From Planctomycetota bacterium (lineage in GTDB: Bacteria; Planctomycetota; Planctomycetia; Pirellulales; UBA1268), in contig JABAAH010000023.1 in assembly GCA_014238855.1 (NCBI GenBank), positions 1-39,121 on the forward strand: DNA of 39,121 bases, given 5' to 3'. This document shows, in pieces, positions 1 through 8,834 of this stretch. The position numbers and the translations under genes were made by a program. The first letter of the stretch is position 1. Every line of letters starts with the position of its first letter. The notes under the pieces were generated by a model that worked only from the letters and a program-made list of their open reading frames with translations, did not search any database and had not been told where the DNA came from.

Positions 1-2608
1 CTCCAACGTTTTTGAAGAGTCGATTGATGTACGGGATTTTTGAGAGCACTGGAACCCCGTATTCATTTCGGCCCTCTTGCATGCGTTTAATACCGCCCAT
101 CAGAACCGTGCCACCGTCAGGCACACTGACCGTCGTTGTGACTGTTGTAAAGCGGAATTCAGGCTGCTGGATGGTTGTGCCGTTGGAAGTAAATGCTGTT
201 TCAGAACTGCCCTGTGTCTGGAACGAGAGGCCAGGCTGGAATGGAAGCATGCCGCCAGTATCAGCTTGCGTACCTTGTTGTTCGTCGCTGCTCTTTGCAC
301 TTGTTGAACGCTCGCCCTCAAACTGGAACTCATCAACCTGACCAATCTCAGAGAAAAATGGTACGAGTGTAAGGCGTACAAAGCGACGATCACTGGAAAC
401 AACAGCTTGTACATTCACGCTTGTTCCTTCCGACAACACTGTAATCACTGGCTGTTGAGCTGCGGCAAAGTCACCGACAACTGGGACTACACTCGTGACA
501 AATGGTCGCTGTGTCGTATCAGAAACATACGCATTCTGGCCGTTAAACAGTGTTACCTTTGGTGCCTGCATGATGTTGCCACGGGTGTTGCCCTGAGCAG
601 CCTGAATCAGGAAGTAGGCTTCGATGTCTGAAAGAATTGCAAATCCAAAGTTTGCTGCCGATGACGTTACGTCCGGAAGACCTGGGAACGACGGATACGT
701 ACCAGGACCAAAGCTGTTTTGTCGAAAAGGAAGTGAGAAAAAGCTCGACCCGCTTTGTTGGCCGACTTGACCACCTTGCTGACCACCCTGAGTCCCACTA
801 AAGGTAGAAACCCCAGGCTGTCCGAATGCATCAAGCCCAACAAGCTGACTTGGCCCACCAGGCGCTGCCGTAAGGCCTCGTGAAAAAGGACTTGCTGATC
901 CACTTGCTGTAGGCACAGCAGTCATGTTGAGTGGCTGGTTGATGCCCGTTTGAATATTGAAGTCAAAGTCTACGCCAATACGTTCGGCAAAGGCATCGTC
1001 CAGGGTGATAAATCGCACTTCAATTGTGACTTGTAAGTCCTGGAGTCGACGAAGCTGATCAAGAAGATCAGCGATTTCTTCATGAACTTCTTGCGTCTGA
1101 CTAACAACAAGACTGAGATTTGTCTGAAATGGCATTACGGCACCAGGTCCACCAACAGTGTTCCAGGTTGTAGGAGCTACCGTTTGTGTGAGCAACTCAA
1201 TGAGCGACTGAAAATCAGCCTGACCGCCACCGGTGCCAGCAAGTGAAGGTACTGCTGATGATCCACCACCAACAGAGCCACCTTGGAGTTGACCAAGAAC
1301 ATTCGGATTTGAGCTGCCCATTCCATTTGTAATACCAGCTGGAGTTGGGCCAACTTCTACCTTCGCTTGTGTTGGTGCCATTCTCTGATAGCCAGCCTCG
1401 AGAGCACCAGTGATCCCGAGGTTATCGGATGAGAAATTTGGAATCGGAATGACCAAGTCAGCAACCGGATACGACACACTGTAGACCTCACCCTGAACAA
1501 GCTGTGGACTTGTTATCTTTAAGACTTCGTCACGAATGACGTAATCGAGGTGAAGCGGTTCCAGTAAAAGTTTGAGTGCGCTTTTCAGAGAGATTGTCTG
1601 ATCGAGTGAAATTGTGACTGGTGTATCGGTGCTAACAGATTCACTTTCGAGACCAATGAGGTCGACGTGAATAGGTACTTTGGCCTGCTTTGCAAGATCG
1701 TCAAGAACCTCTGCGAGAGGTTGGTTGCGATACCTTGCCTCGATCTGATTGGAAAGATTGGATTTAATTTTCATTTCAGCAGGAGACATCTGCGAACGGC
1801 CTTCTGCTGCGAGGCGAGCTCTGCTTTTGGTGAGGTCTTCCCAGTCATGCGTTTCTGGAAATTCAATTGGACCCACAAACGGCATGCTCGATGCTTCAAC
1901 ATCTTCTATGACATCGAGCAGAGCGTCTCCTTTACTGCCAGCGAGCATTTTTTGTGTGTCGAGTCGTCGGATCACTCGGCTTTGGCTCAGCAGTTGACGT
2001 GCAACAACACTATCAGGCGATAGTTGTGCAGCCTTTTTAGCAATGACTTCGGCTTCAGCGAATCGTTGCTCATCAATGAGCGAATTGTATTCCTCGACAA
2101 GTGCTGCGAGCCGTTGGTCAACTTCGATCTTACGACCACGCTCTTTATCAATCTTCAGCTCAATCACGGCGTTCTGGCGATCGAGCTCAAGTTCATTTCG
2201 ACGCTTGCCCGAAATTTCTTCGATCTCTGAACGTGTTCGTTGTACGCGTCGACCAAGCAGTTTTCGTGTGGCGTCGGGTAGGGCAGTCTCTGCCGCAACG
2301 GCCTCAGCAGTTCTGTCGAGAAGTTCGATTGCTTCAAGAGGATTTTTCTCAGCTAATCGTTTTGCTTCAAGCTGTTGCGCTGCAACCTGTGCTGAGAGCT
2401 TTGCAGCAATGACATCAATCGGCAAAGACTCAGGTGTCGGTAGAACCTTGGTTGACGCAGTCTTTTCAACAGTTTTCTCAGGCTGTGCATCGGCTGCAAG
2501 CATTGGCGTCGTCGAAGCAAATGCCATGATGAATACTGCAGCAAAGTTTTGTTTCGGCGTTATCAGAGTGAAAGTAAACTTTCTCTCGGAACCGCATGCC
2601 AAGGCCAT
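1..2608 (-). CDS. Secretin (type II/III secretion system GspD/PilQ superfamily), C-terminus cut by window edge
   Basis: The minus strand is open from ATG 2608 to the left edge, about 869 codons with no stop seen. A long signal peptide fits the start: basic residues, a hydrophobic stretch (FAAVFIMAF) and an Ala-rich cleavage region ending LAADA near residue 41. A helical, charged region follows (about 45-230). A secretin N0/STN-like domain comes next (near 290-360, around ITSPQLVQGEVY). A long Gly/Gln/Ser-rich linker precedes the C-terminal secretin domain. That domain holds the family signature VPDGGTVLMGG, then VPVLSKIPYINRLFKN at the window end. Secretins form the outer-membrane channel of type II/III secretion and type IV pili. 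No other secretion gene is beside it, so the system is unknown. ATG 2527 is an alternative start, but it would remove the basic n-region. The missing C-terminus is probably short. Confidence 0.9.
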   Translation of the reverse strand, partial: MALACGSERKFTFTLITPKQNFAAVFIMAFASTTPMLAADAQPEKTVEKTASTKVLPTPESLPIDVIAAKLSAQVAAQQLEAKRLAEKNPLEAIELLDRTAEAVAAETALPDATRKLLGRRVQRTRSEIEEISGKRRNELELDRQNAVIELKIDKERGRKIEVDQRLAALVEEYNSLIDEQRFAEAEVIAKKAAQLSPDSVVARQLLSQSRVIRRLDTQKMLAGSKGDALLDVIEDVEASSMPFVGPIEFPETHDWEDLTKSRARLAAEGRSQMSPAEMKIKSNLSNQIEARYRNQPLAEVLDDLAKQAKVPIHVDLIGLESESVSTDTPVTISLDQTISLKSALKLLLEPLHLDYVIRDEVLKITSPQLVQGEVYSVSYPVADLVIPIPNFSSDNLGITGALEAGYQRMAPTQAKVEVGPTPAGITNGMGSSNPNVLGQLQGGSVGGGSSAVPSLAGTGGGQADFQSLIELLTQTVAPTTWNTVGGPGAVMPFQTNLSLVVSQTQEVHEEIADLLDQLRRLQDLQVTIEVRFITLDDAFAERIGVDFDFNIQTGINQPLNMTAVPTASGSASPFSRGLTAAPGGPSQLVGLDAFGQPGVSTFSGTQGGQQGGQVGQQSGSSFFSLPFRQNSFGPGTYPSFPGLPDVTSSAANFGFAILSDIEAYFLIQAAQGNTRGNIMQAPKVTLFNGQNAYVSDTTQRPFVTSVVPVVGDFAAAQQPVITVLSEGTSVNVQAVVSSDRRFVRLTLVPFFSEIGQVDEFQFEGERSTSAKSSDEQQGTQADTGGMLPFQPGLSFQTQGSSETAFTSNGTTIQQPEFRFTTVTTTVSVPDGGTVLMGGIKRMQEGRNEYGVPVLSKIPYINRLFKNVG

Positions 2609-2827
2609 GCCATGAATCCTGTGAAGTCGTGTTCAACCGGTTTGAAGGGAGAGAATTAGCTGCGACCGTGAATTGGGGTCAAGCCCAAGTAAAGAAGGAG
2701 AGGTGGAACACCCTTGCCCGGTCTTCCTGCCTTCACAAAACAGCCAAATTTCGACGACAGATCGGGGGGTATTAGCCCTCATGTCAACCTTCCGCCCTGC
2801 ACAAATGAGAAGCTGGCGGCTGTAGAG

Positions 2828-4600
2828 TCAGCACGTCGCAGGTCGATTCAGGACGCATCGTTCAACGGTTTCAAGAAGTTGATCGAGCCGAAATGGCTTG
2901 AAGAGAACGAGCTCCACTCCTGCTTGTCGTGCTTTGACAATTGAGTGTCCTGGGTCATACCCAAAGCCAGTCATGAGAATGAGCGGCACTGGTCCAATGA
3001 CATCTTGTAGTTTTACGAGAAGTTCATAACCGCTCATGTCAGGCAAACGAATGTCAGCGATGATTGCATCGTAGGTTGTCTCCTTTACTGCTTTCACCAT
3101 TGAAATTGCTTCATTTCCATCACGAGCTGTTTCCACAACACATCCTTGGCGTTCAAGCAGGCTATGTGCAGCTGCTCGTACTTCGTCATCTGCATCAACA
3201 ACAAGAACGGATCGATCTTTAAGAGCTGCTTTTTGTCCCGTCACTCTGCCTTGTGACTGTGCGTAACTTGGTGTCATTTTTTCACCTACGCGTTGAATCA
3301 CAAGTTTTATGTCACGGGCATTTTTTAGAATCCGTTGCAGTCGTTCAACAACGTCAGGGTCATGGCCAATGTATCGCTCCATGACGTTGACTGTGTCGTT
3401 GAGTAGTTGGTCAACAGGTAAGGCAACAGCTCCATGAATGGCTTCGACACTCTCGGCTGCAGTGCTGGCTTTTTCAGCTACGAGTAATTCGAGTGTATTA
3501 AGTGATGCAGCCACGTCCTGTGCAAAGATCTGAAGGAATTGAAGATCTGTATCAGTGAAACTACCGGGCTCCGGGCTTTCGACGTTAAATGTTCCAATGA
3601 CTTCGGTATGCATCAGCAGTGGAACAGTAATTGAACTTTTGGCACCCTTGCAGCCTTCGAGAAATCGGATGTCTTCGATTGTGTTGTCACAGAAATAACT
3701 TCTGCCGGTTGCGGCTACATAGCCGGTCACGCCATTGTTCTCCTCACGGGCGAAGAGAACACGAGACTCTGCTTCCGGTTGCATGCCTTCTGCAAGGAGT
3801 GGCTCAAGGCGGCTTGTCTGCTTGTCGAGAAGGCGGATCTCTAAGACATCAAATTTGAGCAGATCTTTCGAATAGTGAATGATATTACTTTTGAGCAGTT
3901 CTATCCGTTCTTGAACCGTCATATCAGCCAGCTCGGTTGGAGTGAGATCAGCTAACGTCTGCCCTGCTTGATGAATTGCTGCTCGCTTTTGTTGCTCGAG
4001 CATGGTTCGCGTCACATCTCGCACAACGACTACGGATCCTTCAGGAGAGTTTCGTTGTTTCTCACCAATGTCTTGAAGCCCAGGAGGCGTCACACAGAAC
4101 AGTGGTGAAGATTGAAGATGAAGAAAGCGATCATCAGGCATACGTAGAACAAGGCCGCCGCTGCCTGCCGATGCCTCATTATCAAGCCACGTGCTTGGAA
4201 GAGAGCGGTCACCCGAGGGATGTGCCCAGCTTGGTGTTCCAAGGGCAGTGAGGAAATTCGCCGAGGGGCCTCCTCGGCTACTAAAAAGAGATTCCAGGAT
4301 ATCGTTTGCCCATAGCACCCCGCCACTAGAGTCGAGAAGTGCAACACCATCAGGAAAATGTTCAAGAATAGTTGGCCCCATGAGTAAGGCTGCAACTGTT
4401 TCTGGTTTGGTTGTAATTTGGCCAGCAAGCAGCACAGCCGTCACTGGCTGGCTTGCGACCATTGCCACCAGGTCTGCCGATGTATTGACTGACACAAAGT
4501 CACACTCTTCGGGATTGAAAAGTCCGGTCGTCTCAATGAATTCTCGCGCGGAGGGCCTATCACCGGGGATGCCTGCGACAATTATTTTGGGCTTGGACAC
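2828..4600 (-). CDS. PAS/GAF-domain protein with C-terminal response-regulator receiver domain
   Basis: 590 aa and soluble. The N-terminus (1-72) resembles a degenerate receiver. Residues 73-200 look like a PAS-type sensor (HFPDGVALLDSSGGVLWAND ... VVVRDVTR). Residues about 213-372 look like a GAF domain (ITVPLLMHTEVIGTFNVES). Residues 375-445 are helical and DHp-like, but I see no phospho-accepting His context. Residues 464-585 are a full receiver with acidic pocket D469/D471/D472, phospho-acceptor D516, T544 and K568. No HATPase_c domain is present, so this is not a histidine kinase by itself. It probably receives phosphate from an unlinked kinase, with output unknown. The -10-like motif about 40 nt upstream also occurs in front of glmM. 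It lies behind the secretin gene on the same strand, with about 220 nt between. Confidence 0.85.
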   Translation of the reverse strand: MSKPKIIVAGIPGDRPSAREFIETTGLFNPEECDFVSVNTSADLVAMVASQPVTAVLLAGQITTKPETVAALLMGPTILEHFPDGVALLDSSGGVLWANDILESLFSSRGGPSANFLTALGTPSWAHPSGDRSLPSTWLDNEASAGSGGLVLRMPDDRFLHLQSSPLFCVTPPGLQDIGEKQRNSPEGSVVVVRDVTRTMLEQQKRAAIHQAGQTLADLTPTELADMTVQERIELLKSNIIHYSKDLLKFDVLEIRLLDKQTSRLEPLLAEGMQPEAESRVLFAREENNGVTGYVAATGRSYFCDNTIEDIRFLEGCKGAKSSITVPLLMHTEVIGTFNVESPEPGSFTDTDLQFLQIFAQDVAASLNTLELLVAEKASTAAESVEAIHGAVALPVDQLLNDTVNVMERYIGHDPDVVERLQRILKNARDIKLVIQRVGEKMTPSYAQSQGRVTGQKAALKDRSVLVVDADDEVRAAAHSLLERQGCVVETARDGNEAISMVKAVKETTYDAIIADIRLPDMSGYELLVKLQDVIGPVPLILMTGFGYDPGHSIVKARQAGVELVLFKPFRLDQLLETVERCVLNRPATC

Positions 4601-4640
4601 CCTGTGATCTCCAGTGAAATGTGATTTCTTTATTCTCAGA

Positions 4641-4653
4641 AGTATAAATCCAA
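4641..4653 (-). promoter_or_regulatory. Candidate -10 promoter element of the PAS/GAF/receiver gene
   Basis: The minus strand reads TTGGATTTATACT, containing TATACT (5 of 6 matches to TATAAT), 40 nt before ATG 4600. The identical 13-mer lies 41 nt before the glmM start at 12596. A weak -35 (TTGGCG) lies 18 nt further upstream. The promoter role is inferred from shared sequence and position. Confidence 0.4.
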
Positions 4654-4704
4654 GCCACGAGTCTCGCCAAACTCTGGCTGGGCGTTGCCCTGAGAGGTAC
4701 GAGA

Positions 4705-4722
4705 CCTATACTGAAGTATAGG
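4705..4722. promoter_or_regulatory. 18-bp perfect palindrome upstream of sdhCAB, candidate operator
   Basis: CCTATACT-GA-AGTATAGG has 8-bp arms and a 2-bp spacer. It lies in the 291-bp gap between the receiver-domain gene (minus) and sdhC (plus), about 170 bp before sdhC. It is AT-rich with no T-tract, so it looks more like a dimeric regulator site than a terminator. No cognate regulator was identified. Confidence 0.4.
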
Positions 4723-4891
4723 AAACGCGGGCGAAATTACGATTTCCTGGTACTACCGCTGGTTAGTCCGAAAATCATTCATCCGTGGCATAAATAGACA
4801 TCCTTCCAACGTTTGATGCCTGGTGTCGTGGAATTCATCTATCTGCTTACTCGAACGTAGCAGGGATGCCAAATGTTTGATGAGGAGTACC

Positions 4892-5725
4892 GTGTCCACA
4901 ACTTCCCTTCCAGATGACTCATTCTTTGGTCGTCACCAGTTTTTACTGTACCGGCTCTTTTCGCTGGCAGGGCTTATTCCCGTCGGAGCCTTTCTGGTTG
5001 TTCACCTGCTCACGAATTCATCAGTGTTAGCTGGTGCAGCATCGTTCCAGGCACGGGTTGATCTGATTCATTCTCTTGGACCATTACTGCCAGCGATTGA
5101 ATGGCTGTTCATCTTCTTGCCAATGTTATTCCATGCAGTAATGGGGTTTGTCATAATTGCGACAGGGGTTCCAAACGTTGGATCCTATTCGTACATGGGA
5201 AATGTTCGCTATACCCTGCAACGAGCAAGTGCAATGATTGCATTTGTTTTTATTTTTTGGCACATCACCCAGCTTCATTGGATGGGCGCACCACTTGGTG
5301 GGGGGCAGTTTGATCCTCATCACGCAGCGAGTTCTGCTGCAGTCGCTTTGAAACCAGTTGCCATTACGCTGCTTTATGCAACAGGGATCATCGCAACGGT
5401 CTATCACTTTTCAAATGGCCTATGGAGCATTGGTATTACGTGGGGTCTTTGGACAAGCCCGGCTGCAATGCAGCGAGCGAATTGGCTAAGTATTATTGTT
5501 GGTGTTGGTCTTGGTGCCGCTGGCCTTGGTGCACTTGGTGGCATGCGGTCCATTGATGTTGAGAAAGCGAAGGAAGTTGAAACGCGAATGTATAAAGCGA
5601 GACAGCTTTTAGAGGGTGGTATCTCAGCGGAGAGTGCACAGCAATCCACTCACGCTGTGAGTGTGAGCCGAGTGTCGTCTGGTGCGACAGATGAACAAGG
5701 CATATCGTCTAAGAACAAAGAATAG
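4892..5725 (+). CDS. sdhC: Succinate dehydrogenase cytochrome b558 subunit (membrane anchor)
   Basis: 277 aa from a GTG at 4892, chosen because GAGGAG (4882-4887) stands at ideal distance. An in-frame ATG at 4880 has a poorer site. It is a multi-pass inner-membrane protein with five hydrophobic helices. Histidines H38, H81, H124 and H172 fall in successive helices (VVHLL, LFHAV, FWHIT, VYHFS). Their spacing resembles the four axial ligands of the two b hemes in Bacillus subtilis SdhC. It anchors SdhAB and passes electrons to quinone, probably menaquinone in this phylum. No separate sdhD follows, as expected for the single-anchor type. The C-terminal tail after about residue 205 is charged and Ser-rich. 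It is the first gene of the sdhCAB operon, 23 nt before sdhA. Confidence 0.92.
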   Translation: MSTTSLPDDSFFGRHQFLLYRLFSLAGLIPVGAFLVVHLLTNSSVLAGAASFQARVDLIHSLGPLLPAIEWLFIFLPMLFHAVMGFVIIATGVPNVGSYSYMGNVRYTLQRASAMIAFVFIFWHITQLHWMGAPLGGGQFDPHHAASSAAVALKPVAITLLYATGIIATVYHFSNGLWSIGITWGLWTSPAAMQRANWLSIIVGVGLGAAGLGALGGMRSIDVEKAKEVETRMYKARQLLEGGISAESAQQSTHAVSVSRVSSGATDEQGISSKNKE

Positions 5726-5748
5726 CAAAGTTCAAAAAGGATGAATTC

Positions 5749-7710
5749 ATGACACAATCACGAGTCCTTGTTATCGGCGGTGGCTTAGCAGGCCTTTCTG
5801 CAACAATGCGTCTAGCTGAACTTGGCGTACATGTTGACCTTGTGAGTCTTGTTCCGGTGAAAAGATCACACAGTGTCTGCGCCCAAGGTGGAATTAACAG
5901 TGTGAATGCGGTCACCAGGCAACAAGGTGACAATGAGTACAAACACCTCGATGACACGGTGTACGGTGGTGATTTTCTGCAACACCAGCCTCCTGTGAAA
6001 GAAATGGCAGATTGGGCGCCTCGCATTATTGATCTGATGGATCGCCTGGGCGTGCCTTTTAATAGGACGCCAGAGGGCTTTCGAGATCAGCGTCGTTTTG
6101 GTGGCACGCTGTACAAGCGAACTTCTTTTGCAGGTGCAACAACAGGGCAGCAACTTCTTTATTCACTTGATGAGCAAGTACGTCGTTGGGAAGCCGAAGG
6201 CCGGGTGAAGAAGTGGGAGTTCTGGGACTTCTTAGAACCGGTTATGGATGATGACGGACGGTGCATCGGTGCGGTGTGCCAGGATATGGTAACCATGAAG
6301 TTCAAGGCATTTTCGGCCGACGCCGTTATTCTTGCATCGGGCGGCTGTGGACTTCTTTACGGCCGATCAACCATGTCAATGATCTGCACAGGAAGTGCTG
6401 TGAGCCGTGCTTACAAGGCAGGAGTGAAATACGGGAATGCAGAGTTTATACAAGTTCACCCAACAGCGGTTCCAGGAGCCGACAAACTTCGGCTTATGAG
6501 CGAAAGTGCTCGAGGCGAAGGTGGTCGCGTCTGGGTTCCACGCAAAGCTCAAGATGCTCGCGACCCGAAGGAAATCCCGGTAGCTGAACGATATTATTTT
6601 CTCGAAGAACGATATCCTGAGTATGGGAACCTTGTTCCCCGTGATATCGCAACGCGTGAAATTTTTGATATCTGTACGACTGATGGTCTGTCTGTAGACA
6701 AAGATCGCCTTTGTGTGTACCTCGACCTTACGCATATTCCAAGGGAAACACTCGATCGGAAGTTAGGCGGTATTCTTGAAATTTATGAAAAATTCCAGGG
6801 TGTCGATCCTCGTGAAGCCCCAATGAAAATTTTCCCCGCGGTTCACTATTCGATGGGTGGGCTCTGGGTAGATTATGAGAAAAGTGAAACTGGGGGTCTG
6901 TTAGAAGGGTCACCTCGTAATCAGCAAACGAATATTCCAGGTCTGTACGCCATTGGAGAATGTGATTATCAATACCACGGTGCGAATCGACTTGGTGCGA
7001 ACTCGTTGCTGTCGTGTATTTTCAGCGGTCTATTCTGTGCCTCGGGTGTCATTGCTGGTGCAAAGAAAAATGCCCGCGATGAAACAAGCCCTGATTTTGT
7101 TGCGGCGGTAAAAAGGCAGGAAGAGCGTCACCAGGCAATTCTGTCTCGTCCGGCGGGTGAATCGAATCCGTATGATATTCATCAACAACTTGGTGATATT
7201 ATGACTCGAACGGCGACCGTTGTAAGGCGGAATGACCAGTTGTCCGAGGCGTATGACGACATATGTCAACTAGAAAAAGTCTGGGAGCAGTGCAGTCTGT
7301 CAGATACTGGAAACTGGACAAATCAAAATGTTATATTCACCAAATCGGTTGGTGATATGTTCCCGCTTGCGAAACTCATTGTGAAGGGAGCCTTACTTCG
7401 TGATGAATGTCGCGGGGCTCACTATAAACCAGACTTTTCAATGCCAGGCATTGCGGCAACTGAGCCAGCGGAGCAAAAAGCGGAGGCAGAGCGTTGGTGC
7501 GATCGATTCGAGGAAAACACTCGAAAGTGGCTCAAGTCGACGATTGGTGTCCATGGTGATGATGGGCACCCGGTCATCACATATGAAGATATTGATACAA
7601 CGCTCATTCCACCACGGCCCCGTCTCTATGGGCTTGTGGGCGGTGAGGTCATCGAGCAGGTTTGGAAGGAACGATCAGAGAAGGCAGTTGAGCCCGCGAC
7701 AGTCGGGTGA
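5749..7710 (+). CDS. sdhA: Succinate dehydrogenase flavoprotein subunit
   Basis: 653 aa, full length for the Bacillus/epsilon-type SdhA family. It oxidises succinate to fumarate on the cytoplasmic face of the membrane complex. The N-terminal dinucleotide fold has GGGLAGLSA (10-18). H41 in RSHSVCAQGG is the residue expected to carry covalent FAD. VHPTAVPG and ARGEGG line the dicarboxylate site in the capping domain, and YHGANRLGANS is the conserved FAD-binding signature near residue 404. An AAAAAGG ribosome-binding site precedes ATG 5749. It is the middle gene of sdhCAB. Fumarate reductase cannot be excluded from sequence alone, but anchor type and gene order fit an aerobic succinate:menaquinone oxidoreductase. 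Confidence 0.96.
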   Translation: MTQSRVLVIGGGLAGLSATMRLAELGVHVDLVSLVPVKRSHSVCAQGGINSVNAVTRQQGDNEYKHLDDTVYGGDFLQHQPPVKEMADWAPRIIDLMDRLGVPFNRTPEGFRDQRRFGGTLYKRTSFAGATTGQQLLYSLDEQVRRWEAEGRVKKWEFWDFLEPVMDDDGRCIGAVCQDMVTMKFKAFSADAVILASGGCGLLYGRSTMSMICTGSAVSRAYKAGVKYGNAEFIQVHPTAVPGADKLRLMSESARGEGGRVWVPRKAQDARDPKEIPVAERYYFLEERYPEYGNLVPRDIATREIFDICTTDGLSVDKDRLCVYLDLTHIPRETLDRKLGGILEIYEKFQGVDPREAPMKIFPAVHYSMGGLWVDYEKSETGGLLEGSPRNQQTNIPGLYAIGECDYQYHGANRLGANSLLSCIFSGLFCASGVIAGAKKNARDETSPDFVAAVKRQEERHQAILSRPAGESNPYDIHQQLGDIMTRTATVVRRNDQLSEAYDDICQLEKVWEQCSLSDTGNWTNQNVIFTKSVGDMFPLAKLIVKGALLRDECRGAHYKPDFSMPGIAATEPAEQKAEAERWCDRFEENTRKWLKSTIGVHGDDGHPVITYEDIDTTLIPPRPRLYGLVGGEVIEQVWKERSEKAVEPATVG

Positions 7711-7763
7711 CCGTACGGTATTTTCAAGATACTCTTTGTATCCATTGATAATTGGGAGTGACC

Positions 7764-8642
7764 ATGATATCAGCATCTACATCAACGAGCCCTGAAGTCG
7801 AGCCTGAGGAAAAGGTGGCTCCACAGGAGATTCGTGTGCGTGTTTTACGACAAGATGCACCAAGTGAGGAGAGTTATTGGCAGCAATTTGCAATTCCCTA
7901 CGAACCAAACATGAACGTCATTAGTGTGCTCCAGCGAATCGCTGCCATTGCAAAATCTCAGGATGGGCGAAAAGTACCGCCAGTCGCCTGGGACTGTTCG
8001 TGTCTTGAAGAAGTTTGTGGATCTTGTGCAATGCTGATTAATGGCCGTGCCCGAATGGCCTGCTCATCGCTTGTCGATAATCTGTTCGAGGAGACTCCTG
8101 GCGAAATTGAGCTCAGGCCACTCACGAAATTTCCAGTCGTCCGCGACCTCAGTGTTGACCGAGGCAGGATTTTTAATTCACTCGAGCGAGTGAAGGCGTG
8201 GGTGCCGGTAGACGATTCATATGATCATGGCCCAGGACCACGGATTTCTCCAGAAGAACAAGAAGATGCGTATCCGCTGACGACTTGCATCAGTTGTGGA
8301 TGTTGCATGGAAGCCTGCCCCCAATTCAACAAGATTGAATCTGTTCAGCGTGAAGGAGAAACCGACGACGACTTTGATATACGGAAGCAAACAGCATATA
8401 GCCAGCAATTCCTTGGACCACATGCAATCAGTCAAGCTGTGCTTTTCAATGGTCATCCTACGGGCAGCATGAATGCAGATGAGCGGATGCAAGCCCTTAC
8501 GGGTCGGGGTGGTATTCAGATGTGTGGTAATGCGCAGAATTGTGTCGCGGTTTGCCCTAAACGAATTCCGCTCACCCGGTCCATTGCTCGGGCTGGAAGG
8601 GCAGCTACCGTATGGGCAATCAAAAGGTTTTTCGACCGTTAA
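7764..8642 (+). CDS. sdhB: Succinate dehydrogenase iron-sulfur subunit
   Basis: 292 aa from ATG 7764, preceded by GGGAG at 7754-7758. Cysteines C80, C85, C88 and C100 form the plant-ferredoxin [2Fe-2S] site (CLEEVCGSC...C). C175, C178, C181 and C185 (CISCGCCMEAC) plus C254, C260 and C264 bind the [4Fe-4S] and [3Fe-4S] clusters. It carries electrons from SdhA FAD to the quinone site at SdhC. The protein is longer than most SdhB because of an acidic N-terminal extension of about 20 residues and extra sequence around 150-170. It is the last gene of the sdhCAB operon, 53 nt after sdhA. All cluster ligands are present, so the complex should be functional. Confidence 0.95.
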   Translation: MISASTSTSPEVEPEEKVAPQEIRVRVLRQDAPSEESYWQQFAIPYEPNMNVISVLQRIAAIAKSQDGRKVPPVAWDCSCLEEVCGSCAMLINGRARMACSSLVDNLFEETPGEIELRPLTKFPVVRDLSVDRGRIFNSLERVKAWVPVDDSYDHGPGPRISPEEQEDAYPLTTCISCGCCMEACPQFNKIESVQREGETDDDFDIRKQTAYSQQFLGPHAISQAVLFNGHPTGSMNADERMQALTGRGGIQMCGNAQNCVAVCPKRIPLTRSIARAGRAATVWAIKRFFDR

Positions 8643-8731
8643 GCCCAATTTATTTAAGCCCAACGTATTTCAACAGGACACAGATGAACCATCACCTCAG
8701 GCCTCTGAAACCCGGGTTCTGGGACAACAGA

Positions 8732-8754
8732 GGCGTATTGCTCACCAATACGCC
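8732..8754 (+). terminator. Hairpin downstream of sdhCAB, possible terminator or mRNA 3' stabiliser
   Basis: GGCGTATTG-CTCAC-CAATACGCC is a perfect 9-bp stem with a 5-nt loop, about 90 nt after the sdhB stop. No U-tract follows, so intrinsic termination is unproven. It may mark the operon end by another route. Confidence 0.4.
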
Positions 8755-8789
8755 CGCGTCTTCGAAATAAAGAAGTGAAATAGCTCGAA

Positions 8790-8834
8790 TTGCGTACTGT
8801 TCGTTTGTATGGTAATGTCTCTTAAAATAAGAGA
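8790..8834 (+). promoter_or_regulatory. Candidate promoter with overlapping palindrome upstream of the DEAD-box helicase
   Basis: TTGCGT (8790-8795) and TAATGT (8813-8818) are 17 bp apart. Directly at the expected start of transcription is TCTCTTA-AAA-TAAGAGA (8818-8834), a perfect 7-bp inverted repeat. That position would suit an operator or an early RNA hairpin. The -10 match is weak. Confidence 0.3.

Noticed and set aside
2043-2615. Plus-strand open frame of 190 codons inside the secretin gene
   Set aside because: It is Ser/Arg-rich without domain features and lies antisense to a well-supported coding frame.
2782-2787. Perfect TTGACA (minus strand) as -35 box of the secretin gene
   Set aside because: No -10 hexamer at 16-18 bp; the sequence there is CGATCT.
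8473-8778. Plus-strand open frame of 101 codons spanning the sdhB end
   Set aside because: It overlaps cysteine-cluster coding sequence in another frame and has no homology-like features.
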